Shown here: piece after piece, positions 16,064 through 22,014 of the stretch
Position numbering within the stretch: the stretch's first letter is position 1
How the letters are laid out: each line of letters starts with the position of its first letter
DNA from: a virus
Virus record (IMG/VR): IMGVR_UViG_3300031772_004153
Location: 1-22,014 of that record
Length of the DNA stretch: 22,014 bases
Reading direction: 5' to 3' (one strand)
Made by a program: the position numbers and the translations under genes
Notes under the pieces: model-generated
Seen by the model: only the letters and a program-made list of their open reading frames with translations
Told to the model about the DNA's origin: nothing
The model's database searches: none

Positions 16064-16500
16064 AACTTCTCTTCTCGCAATTCTCGCATACGACTTAATA
16101 TTTCCATTATACGCGTATCATTTTGAATAATTTTACTTAATTTCTTTTTGGCTCCACCATAAATGCGTTTGCCATTCTTATAATCGACATTACCGTTTAT
16201 GCTTTTTGTGATACTGCTCTGATTGACATTTAACATTTTAGCTATTTCCATTTGAGTATAACCATCAGCATATAATTTAATAACCTGTTTCTGTCTATCA
16301 GTTAAAAGACTATTCACGACCCTCCAAAATTCACCGCGAAGTTCCTCTTCCAAATCAATCAGTTCTTCATTATACATAAATGAATCGAGCCTATTAGATA
16401 TGCTGTCAGAGTTTGTGAACGATTCCATCATATCATTGCTACAAACCGTCTCAAGAAGAATATATTGGTAACGGTCAGATCTGTTTTGCCTTCTATCCAT
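16060..16500 (-). CDS. Sigma-region-4-like helix-turn-helix protein
   Basis: 146-residue DNA-binding protein, probably a phage transcription regulator or minimal sigma-like factor. The HTH spans about 65-103: LTDRQKQVIKLYADGYTQMEI, then AKMLNVNQSSITKSING, the pattern of sigma-70 region 4 and LuxR-type domains. A Lys-rich helix follows (IYGGAKKKLSKII). The N-terminal 60 residues are acidic and helical and lack an obvious sigma region 2, so full sigma activity is uncertain; a terminase-small-subunit-like role is another option for a short HTH phage protein. GGAG stands five bases before the ATG, which overlaps the end of the upstream GIY-YIG gene by eight bases. Its 3' end overlaps the plus-strand endonuclease stop. 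Confidence 0.8.
   Translation of the reverse strand: MDRRQNRSDRYQYILLETVCSNDMMESFTNSDSISNRLDSFMYNEELIDLEEELRGEFWRVVNSLLTDRQKQVIKLYADGYTQMEIAKMLNVNQSSITKSINGNVDYKNGKRIYGGAKKKLSKIIQNDTRIMEILSRMRELREEKF
16165..16191 (-). repeat. Inverted repeat copy B, in the HTH gene
   Basis: 27 bases coding NVDYKNGKR at about residues 104-112 of the HTH protein, directly after its helix-turn-helix. This is probably the original copy, because it lies inside a continuous conserved-looking segment (SINGNVDYKNGKRIYGGA), whereas copy A sits at an otherwise unrelated tail. The 116-base segment between the copies contains the 3' ends of both convergent genes. Confidence 0.9.
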
Positions 16501-17257
16501 TAGAACTCCATTTTATGTTATTTCGTATCAAAATTTCTCTTATTGTAGTTTTGCAACAATTAAATTTTTTAGCCATCCCAGCTCTTGTTATTCCTCCTGC
16601 CAAGTAAACATCACATATTTCTTTTTCTTTATCTGGCGTGAAAATATTGTTTCCGTTTCTATGACCAGTGTAATTAGATTTTCGCATTTTTATATTATGT
16701 CTAATCAGAATATTAATTATTAAAGGTCTATTGCAGTTGAATTGTTTTCCCAAAAAGTAAGTTGATTTGTTGCTATTTACATATAAATCACATATTTGCA
16801 TTTCAACTTCTTCTGCAAACCGTCTTCTTTCTTTTAATTCCGTGCCCACTAAGCTTTTAGATATATTATTTTTCCACTCATCGGAAAATACTTTACCTGC
16901 ATTTGTGCCGGGTTTTCCGATTGAAGATTTGGATATATTATTTTTCCATTCTTCTGTTCTTGGTGAAGTATTTCCACCTAAACCAACATTATACCCTATT
17001 TGTTTGTCAGTTCCATTATATTGATTTATAACTTCAGCTTCAAGAATATTTGCATCATATAAGTTTTTTGTGGTAGCAATAACCTCAAAAACAAAAAACT
17101 CGATGCCGTATTTAATCATGGCTCGAGTAATTAATAGATTATTATTCCCACATTTAGCTTTAGATTTATGGTTTGACCAACGACTATTAGGATTATTAGT
17201 TTGACCTATATAAATCTTCTGGTTTACTATATTCGTTATTTTGTAGATATAATGCAC
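16493..17257 (-). CDS. GIY-YIG homing endonuclease, intact
   Basis: 254-residue free-standing homing endonuclease. I start it at the GTG at 17257, four bases after GGAG, giving the typical opening MHYIYKITNIVNQKIYIGQT; a TTG at 17270-17272 would add five residues with no ribosome site. Catalytic features are complete: Tyr of IYK (about 4-5), YIG (16-18), Arg/His in SRWSNH (about 26-30), Glu in ILEAEVI (73) and Asn in GYNVGLGG (90). Two NUMOD3-like units follow (TEEWKNNISKSSIG, SDEWKNNISKSLVG). The C-terminus has two related HTH-like repeats (about 150-190 and 208-248), each ending ILIRxNIK. Its 3' end overlaps the HTH gene start by eight bases. It differs clearly from the plus-strand GIY-YIG enzyme. 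Confidence 0.9.
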   Translation of the reverse strand: MHYIYKITNIVNQKIYIGQTNNPNSRWSNHKSKAKCGNNNLLITRAMIKYGIEFFVFEVIATTKNLYDANILEAEVINQYNGTDKQIGYNVGLGGNTSPRTEEWKNNISKSSIGKPGTNAGKVFSDEWKNNISKSLVGTELKERRRFAEEVEMQICDLYVNSNKSTYFLGKQFNCNRPLIINILIRHNIKMRKSNYTGHRNGNNIFTPDKEKEICDVYLAGGITRAGMAKKFNCCKTTIREILIRNNIKWSSNG

Positions 17258-17326
17258 CAGGCTCCAGTACAATTTATTCTTGCTATGTGGAACAAACCTT
17301 ACTGAGTTATATATATCTTAATATTA

Positions 17327-18085
17327 TTAGTTTTTTACAATAAAATAAGGCATCTCTGGAGTTAAACTTAAACATTCATCAAGGTCTTTTACTGTTTGTT
17401 GTAAATAGAAGTTCTTTATATTTGCGTGTTGACCAAATTTTTGCATTATTAAACTTCTGCCTTTTTCACCAGCATCATCATTATCTAACAATAGTTTTAT
17501 ATTTCGCGTATATCTAGAAATAAGCGTAAATTGTTGCATTGTCATATTAGCAGAACCCAAAGCAACTACATTTTTAAGACCTATTTCATGAGCCTTAATT
17601 ACATCGAATTGGCCTTCAACAATAAAAACTGAGTCGTTTTCAATAATATTCTTTTTAGATTCAAATAAACCAAAAAGATTATTTCCTTTTTTGAATGTTG
17701 TATTTTTATATTTGGTAATGTCCGATTTTTTTCTTTCATCTTCAGATAACAAAGTTCTGCCCATAAGACCAATAATTTTGCCGTAAACATCACGATATGG
17801 CATAATAAGTGGATGATGTTCAAAAAAAAGTCGGTTTACTGTTCTTGGACATAAAGAATCTGAAACTTCAAATTTTAATATAAGTTCAGCTTTATATAAT
17901 GGCTCTTCCCCAATTTCCATAATAAGCGCATCTATATAGTTGGCCGGAGGAAAATAACCTAATTTGAAAGACGTTTGACTTCCACTATTTAATCTAATGT
18001 CAATATAATCTTTGCATTGTTTAGCCGCAGGAAAATTGTTTAATAAATAATGGCAGCAGTCGGTAATAGATTCGAAATAATTCAT
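17327..18085 (-). CDS. DnaG-type primase catalytic core (TOPRIM)
   Basis: 252 residues, predicted to make RNA primers for phage DNA replication. The N-terminal part (about 15-115) matches the DnaG RNA-polymerase-domain layout, including FKLGYFPPANY and LIMPYRDVYGKIIGLMGR. The TOPRIM fold follows with VFIVEGQFDVIKAHEIGL (Glu about 157) and the metal motif LLLDNDDAGEKG (about 198-209). It has no CHC2 zinc finger and no helicase domain, so it is a minimal catalytic core. I start it at the ATG at 18085, whose ATGA overlaps the stop of the upstream zinc protein, which implies translational coupling. An upstream in-frame ATG at 18166 lies fully inside that gene and is unlikely. Confidence 0.87.
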   Translation of the reverse strand: MNYFESITDCCHYLLNNFPAAKQCKDYIDIRLNSGSQTSFKLGYFPPANYIDALIMEIGEEPLYKAELILKFEVSDSLCPRTVNRLFFEHHPLIMPYRDVYGKIIGLMGRTLLSEDERKKSDITKYKNTTFKKGNNLFGLFESKKNIIENDSVFIVEGQFDVIKAHEIGLKNVVALGSANMTMQQFTLISRYTRNIKLLLDNDDAGEKGRSLIMQKFGQHANIKNFYLQQTVKDLDECLSLTPEMPYFIVKN

Positions 18086-18417
18086 GCAATTTCTTTTGAT
18101 TTCTTTAATTGATCCTTTAACATGGTAATAAATATTGGGCTTAGGTTTGTTAATGGTTTTTGACAAGATGAACAGGTAATAACGCCATTATTTAAAATTG
18201 GAGTGTCTTCATTATTGCAGATATTACATTTAACAGAAAAACGGGAAATTGTTTTTTGTTTATATTGTTTTAATGTTTTTAATTGAACTTTTGTAAAATG
18301 GTTAACTTGCATTTCTTTTCCACAGTCGGCACAATAAACTTTATCTACTTTTGGATCTAAATAAGCCTCTGTTAGCTTCATACAACCTTTTTCTTTGCAC
18401 TGTAATTGAATTGGCAT
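18082..18417 (-). CDS. Small protein with two four-cysteine zinc modules
   Basis: 111 residues, not assigned to a family. It contains two apparent zinc modules: C7-x4-C12 with C29-x2-C32, and C64-x2-C67 with C82-x2-C85, each with ribbon-like spacing (YCADCGKE, KCNICNNE, TCSSCQKP). A basic linker KTLKQYKQKTISRF lies between them. It starts two bases after the dnaJ stop and overlaps the primase start (ATGA). Since the primase lacks its own zinc-binding domain, this protein may supply single-strand DNA recognition in trans. That is inferred from position and cysteine content only, and the motif is not the classical CHC2 finger. Confidence 0.82.
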   Translation of the reverse strand: MPIQLQCKEKGCMKLTEAYLDPKVDKVYCADCGKEMQVNHFTKVQLKTLKQYKQKTISRFSVKCNICNNEDTPILNNGVITCSSCQKPLTNLSPIFITMLKDQLKKSKEIA

Positions 18418-18419
18418 TG

Positions 18420-19382
18420 TTAATGTTTCTCCAAATGTTTCACTAAATATTTTATATCAGACGGATACTCAACATTAATATTTACAATTTGATTTCCTTT
18501 TCTTGCAACACCAAGATTTGAAATACTAATCGAATCTTTATTTTTTGTTTTTTTAGGAATCGTTATTTCATGCTGGCCATCAAGAGTTTTCACAGAAATT
18601 GTACGCCCTTTTAGAGCGTCAAGAAGCGAAATTGTTGTAGACGTATGCACATCCTGATCCTTAACCGAGAAATTATCCAGGGGTTCTACATTTATTTGTA
18701 TTAACGCGTCTGTAAATGCATCTCCAGATTGAAACATATTGTTTACCGATTCAACAAAATTACCCATACCTTCCAATCTCAAAGTATTTCCGTTTGATAC
18801 GCCAGGAGGTATTAAAACAGAAATGCTGCTTGTTGAAGATATTCCTCCTGTCCCAGAACATTTTTTACATGATTCGGTTTGTCTTTTGCCCCCGCATGAT
18901 CCGCAAGTTGTCTGCATTATCATATTACCTTGCCTTGTAACCGTCACACCTCTTCCTTGGCATTGCTGACACCCATTGTGAAGAGTATATTGACCTTGAC
19001 CTTCACAATCTTCACATTTTATATTACGATCATATTTAAATTCTTTTGATACGCCAAATACGGCTTCCTTAAAAGAAATAGATGTTTTTAAGTGAATTGG
19101 CTGTGGTTGCTTGTTATGCCTTTGCTGCTGTTTATGCATACCACCAAAAAAATCATGAATATTAAACCCTGGCTGCCCATGAAATTGTTGTGGCTGATGG
19201 TCTTCTCCTTTTTTAATTGTTTCATATGCTTGATTTATTTGCTTAAATTTATCTTCGGCGCCAGGTTCTTTATTTACGTCAGGGTGATACTTTTTTGTTA
19301 GATCACGATATTTTTTCTTCGCATCATCTTCGGAAGAAGTTGGTGGAATGCCCAATACAGAATATGCTTCTTGTAGTCTCAT
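18420..19382 (-). CDS. dnaJ: DnaJ (Hsp40) co-chaperone, class A
   Basis: 320 residues. The J domain (1-60) has YSVLGIPPTSSEDDAKKKYR and the essential HPD (33-35), which stimulates DnaK ATPase. A short Gly/His/Gln-rich linker (about 62-95) replaces the usual Gly/Phe region. The cysteine-rich domain has four repeats: CEDCEGQG, CQQCQGRG, CGSCGGKR and CKKCSGTG (about 123-179), the third departing from CxxCxGxG at its end. C-terminal substrate-binding domains follow. Bacterial DnaJ is about 375 residues, so the linker and tail are shortened. No DnaK or GrpE is in the window, so it would work with the host DnaK, for example in replication-complex remodelling or virion protein folding. It is part of the resolvase-primase cluster. 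Confidence 0.93.
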   Translation of the reverse strand: MRLQEAYSVLGIPPTSSEDDAKKKYRDLTKKYHPDVNKEPGAEDKFKQINQAYETIKKGEDHQPQQFHGQPGFNIHDFFGGMHKQQQRHNKQPQPIHLKTSISFKEAVFGVSKEFKYDRNIKCEDCEGQGQYTLHNGCQQCQGRGVTVTRQGNMIMQTTCGSCGGKRQTESCKKCSGTGGISSTSSISVLIPPGVSNGNTLRLEGMGNFVESVNNMFQSGDAFTDALIQINVEPLDNFSVKDQDVHTSTTISLLDALKGRTISVKTLDGQHEITIPKKTKNKDSISISNLGVARKGNQIVNINVEYPSDIKYLVKHLEKH

Positions 19383-19482
19383 AAATTATTTTTCATCCAG
19401 GTTAATTAGAAATATCTATATAGCGTTTAGCAACTATCAAAGCAATATAACCATCGAATATTTTTAATCAATACCACATCAT

Positions 19483-20022
19483 TTATTTTTTAATTTTGCC
19501 GGTTAATATGTAAGAATAATATAATGCAACGGCAATTCCATCAGCCATATCACAATTTTCTTCTTTTGGCTTTCCACTCTTCTTATACTCATACGGAAAT
19601 TTAATGCCAAGATGATTAGACACAAGCTCTGGCATATCTTCTTTTTTCGGAAATTGTTTATTTAATTTTAACCCGTGCCTAATTGTCATTACATTTAATA
19701 ATTCAGGACTTTTATTTAAATAATCATAAGCTAATAAACATATCATCCTATTAAATGTAGCTAAAACAATTACGGTAGATGCCGTGCTTTTTGGCATAAA
19801 CTTAATTAAATCTTCAATGCCAATATAATCTGGTTTGACATCTTCTATTATTTTTTTAATTTTTGTTCTTGTATGTGCAATTCGTTCAATTATAGTTCCA
19901 GATTTAATCGGTTTTAAATAACCGCACTTCACAAATTTGATTTGCTTAGATTTCTCATCAAATTGTATAACGCACCAGCCTATTGTTGAGCTGGAAATAT
20001 CAAATCCTAAAACGCGCGCCAT
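19483..20022 (-). CDS. RuvC-like Holliday junction resolvase
   Basis: 179-residue RNase H-fold nuclease expected to cut branched DNA during phage recombination or before packaging. Catalytic acids are visible in VLGFDISSSTIGW (D8), YIGIEDLIKF (about E70) and the C-terminal CDMADGIAVALYY (about D158 and D161), the usual D-E-D-D layout and length of RuvC-type resolvases. I choose the ATG at 20022 because AAAGG stands five bases upstream; an ATG at 20043 would add seven residues without a ribosome site. The 100 bases after its stop, before dnaJ, hold no gene and no convincing promoter. Confidence 0.87.
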   Translation of the reverse strand: MARVLGFDISSSTIGWCVIQFDEKSKQIKFVKCGYLKPIKSGTIIERIAHTRTKIKKIIEDVKPDYIGIEDLIKFMPKSTASTVIVLATFNRMICLLAYDYLNKSPELLNVMTIRHGLKLNKQFPKKEDMPELVSNHLGIKFPYEYKKSGKPKEENCDMADGIAVALYYSYILTGKIKK

Positions 20023-20061
20023 ATTAACCTTTCTAATTGACATATAACGAGAGATTAATTT

Positions 20062-20424
20062 TTAGAAAACAATTACAATGTCTAATAATGTATGGCCGCT
20101 TGGAGGTGTTAAATTAGGCGTGCCTGTGCTAGTCCATACCTCATAAACGCCGCCAATTACATACCAGCCACGCATTTTAAATGTTTGTATTGGTATTTCT
20201 GGTAGAACAGGCCTATCAGCCCCTATCAAGGCGTCGAAAGAGAATGTTTTTCCTAAATCTGGTGTTTGAAACTCAAATGGTGGTGCAGGGTTATTTTGGC
20301 TCCATGTTGGCACATCATATCTCCCATGTGCAGAAGAAACTTGGGAGCCTAAAATACCATATCCATCTGATTGAAAATCATTGCGTAAATAATAAAACGA
20401 ATCGCCTTGAGCAACAGATGCCAT
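20062..20424 (-). CDS. Small probable virion protein
   Basis: 120 residues, no recognised family. It is rich in Gly, Pro, Ser and aromatic residues and reads as beta structure (DSFYYLRNDFQSDGYGILGS; KMRGWYVIGGVYEVWTSTG), with no cysteines and no signal peptide. Its ATG overlaps the stop of the 471-residue gene as TAATG, so the two are translationally coupled and probably form parts of one structure. Composition and coupling suggest a tail or surface component, but there is no direct motif. Confidence 0.78.
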   Translation of the reverse strand: MASVAQGDSFYYLRNDFQSDGYGILGSQVSSAHGRYDVPTWSQNNPAPPFEFQTPDLGKTFSFDALIGADRPVLPEIPIQTFKMRGWYVIGGVYEVWTSTGTPNLTPPSGHTLLDIVIVF

Positions 20425-21839
20425 TATTGCACCGGAGTTGTGGAGCCGTCATAAGGCCCGACACCAACGCAACCTGTGGTTGCTGTCGCTATACTACAAG
20501 CAATCCATGTCTTATTGTCATACGTGTCATAAGTGCTACCGACAGGAAATGACGCAATCCAGCGCGTCCGCCCCTTAATCTGACGTTGCGTCACGGGGCT
20601 ACCTGGCGTACCAATAGTGTAATGATCTCTTACCATGGGTGTGCTACCAGTGGCTGCAGGATGATTCAAAACTCGCATCGCAGATGGAAATCCAACAATT
20701 AATAATAAACCAGAAGTATTATACTGTAGGCCGAAAGCCGCATAATTCATATACCCGTCGCGGGCCGCGATTGGACACCCTCGCGCAGAGTATCCTACCC
20801 ATCCATGATCGCCAGTTGTGTTATTCACCCACATACCTAAACTTGTGGATACCTCGTTCAAAGCCGCGGTATTTAAAACTGACGCTGTAGCGCTCCACGT
20901 CGAGGGCGCCGGCGCCGCCGCCGCCCACCAAATATATGGATCGCAATCACCAGGCTCCGTATCGTCTAAACGTGTAAATGAAAGCAAGTATGCCGTATTC
21001 GCAACTGACGTGTTTGATAATAGACAATAAAATGATCCGTCAGCGCTAACGCCGGTAGATGGCGTCGCGTTTACGCAACCGATTTGCGCATTATTTTGAA
21101 ACGAAGTCCCTAACTGAAACCAGTTGCCAACGGTGACGCCTCCACCCGTGCCCCGGATCGCGATGCCCTTGACCGGGAACCCATTGTTTGTGCTGCCACC
21201 TCCAGGAGGCACTGCAGCCGTACATCCGGTTTGTGTGGCAAGAGCGCTATATAATTGTGCTGACTCACCCGATGCATCTGCCACAATGTAAAAAATTTGG
21301 CCCGCAATAGTGCTTGCGGCGGAAGATTTTGAGAAAACTATTTGCCTTTTGAATTCGATGACAGTGCCAGTTGGAGTAAATGTGGCTCCGCTTGATGCCC
21401 CTGTAACCACATTGGTATTATTAAATGTTCCAGTCATCGGCAGAATAGCAGCCCATCCACTTAAACTAACTGTATCCCAAACATGTCCTAATAATTCGCC
21501 TTCAGCTAAAGAAGTCGCTTGAGTTATTTTTTCTCCACGTAAAAAAACACCTGTTGGAGCCGCATTTAATGGAATTTTTATCGTTGATGGTCCCTCTAAA
21601 ACAATCCATCCTGCTGTAGCATCTGTCATAGAGTTTGGGGGATATGTATCTAAAAGAGGGTTGGCATTTCCGCCCCATTTATCACTAGTTGCCACCCCAG
21701 TTGTTTCTTTAGTAGTACCATCACTACTTGCTTTATAAATCCAGCCCGCAGATTTCATTACGCGAGTTAGTTTCCAAATACATTGAAAAACATTAGTAGC
21801 GGAAGGTATTGGAAAATTTGCTGCATATGCGTTAGCCAT
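20424..21839 (-). CDS. Probable virion surface or tail protein
   Basis: 471 residues, family not firmly recognised. It is rich in Gly, Ala, Ser, Thr and Trp and looks like successive beta domains, with segments such as RGEKITQATSLAEGELLGHV and GIAIRGTGGGVTVGNWFQLG that recall phage tail or adhesin modules. An Ala/Pro run WWAAAAPAPSTW lies near residue 310. The DNA is mosaic: both ends match the AT-rich genome, while the middle (about 20.75-21.25 kb) is far richer in G+C (41 of 60 bases in 21121-21180), as if exchanged horizontally, which is common for host-contact proteins. GAGG stands close before the ATG. The start MANAYAANFPIPSATNVFQC is conserved-looking and AT-rich. Confidence 0.8.
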   Translation of the reverse strand: MANAYAANFPIPSATNVFQCIWKLTRVMKSAGWIYKASSDGTTKETTGVATSDKWGGNANPLLDTYPPNSMTDATAGWIVLEGPSTIKIPLNAAPTGVFLRGEKITQATSLAEGELLGHVWDTVSLSGWAAILPMTGTFNNTNVVTGASSGATFTPTGTVIEFKRQIVFSKSSAASTIAGQIFYIVADASGESAQLYSALATQTGCTAAVPPGGGSTNNGFPVKGIAIRGTGGGVTVGNWFQLGTSFQNNAQIGCVNATPSTGVSADGSFYCLLSNTSVANTAYLLSFTRLDDTEPGDCDPYIWWAAAAPAPSTWSATASVLNTAALNEVSTSLGMWVNNTTGDHGWVGYSARGCPIAARDGYMNYAAFGLQYNTSGLLLIVGFPSAMRVLNHPAATGSTPMVRDHYTIGTPGSPVTQRQIKGRTRWIASFPVGSTYDTYDNKTWIACSIATATTGCVGVGPYDGSTTPVQ

Positions 21840-21878
21840 TTGTCCTCATTATTTTCTTTAATACAAAATTATTATATA

Positions 21879-22014
21879 TTATATTTCCCTGATTAAAAAC
21901 TCTGGGGCTTCATCTGTTCCACCACCAGATGTAATTATTTCATCATCTGCAGACGGCACTTTGGTTGGACTTGGATTACCCATGATAAATTTACTTGATG
22001 CAGAAAACTTAATT
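21879..22014 (-). CDS. C-terminal fragment of an unknown gene (5' end outside window)
   Basis: An open frame enters from the right edge and stops at a TAA at 21879-21881. It codes about 44 residues, ending ADDEIITSGGGTDEAPEFLIREI. An in-frame ATG at 21983 has no clear ribosome site, so I read this as the end of a longer gene, not a 34-residue peptide. It lies 39 bases upstream of the tail-type gene in the same direction. The function cannot be judged. Confidence 0.55.
   Translation of the reverse strand, partial: IKFSASSKFIMGNPSPTKVPSADDEIITSGGGTDEAPEFLIREI

Noticed and set aside
18083-18166. Longer start for the primase at 18166
   Set aside because: It lies entirely inside the upstream zinc protein; the ATGA overlap at 18085 is the natural coupled start.
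20023-20043. Longer start for the RuvC-like gene
   Set aside because: There is no ribosome site before it, while AAAGG is correctly placed before the ATG at 20022 and the family usually begins just before the first catalytic Asp.
1-22014. CRISPR array, insertion sequence or attachment site
   Set aside because: No regularly spaced direct repeats, transposase or integrase frames were seen on either strand.

Overview
This AT-rich window looks like part of the genome of a large tailed bacteriophage (Caudoviricetes). It encodes a portal protein, a lambda-gpA-type large terminase, a probable tail or surface protein, phage-style replication genes and free-standing homing endonucleases. TAA, TGA and TAG all act as stops, so the standard bacterial code applies. 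The host cannot be told from the sequence. Nearly every gene is on the minus strand, packed tightly with short overlaps, so transcription runs from high to low coordinates.

Right part (about 20.0-22.0 kb): the C-terminal end of a truncated gene, a 471-residue probable virion surface or tail protein whose middle is much richer in G+C than its surroundings, and a 120-residue companion joined to it by a TAATG overlap. Middle part (about 16.0-20.0 kb): a replication and regulation cluster in the order RuvC-like resolvase, DnaJ, a small protein with two four-cysteine zinc modules, a TOPRIM (DnaG-core) primase, a GIY-YIG homing endonuclease and a sigma-region-4-like helix-turn-helix protein. A second GIY-YIG endonuclease gene (15.16-16.06 kb) is the only plus-strand gene. 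It meets the HTH gene tail to tail and carries a +1 frameshift in an A7 run within its first catalytic motif.

Left part (1-15 kb): a minus-strand cluster, probably led by a promoter near 15.06-15.09 kb. It starts with four or five unrecognised proteins, probably virion or head-assembly components. It continues with a compact CCA/poly(A)-polymerase-type nucleotidyltransferase, three more unrecognised proteins, the terminase large subunit, and a portal gene that runs off the left edge.

The portal gene is the main discovery. One uninterrupted frame of 1351 codons contains two homologous inteins (407 and 374 residues), each with both LAGLIDADG motifs, separated by only 40 residues of portal sequence. 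The two insertion sites resemble each other. The second notable structure is a 27-bp inverted repeat (25/27 identical) placed in frame within the 3' ends of the convergent GIY-YIG and HTH genes. Inversion between the copies would swap the C-terminal tails of the two proteins.
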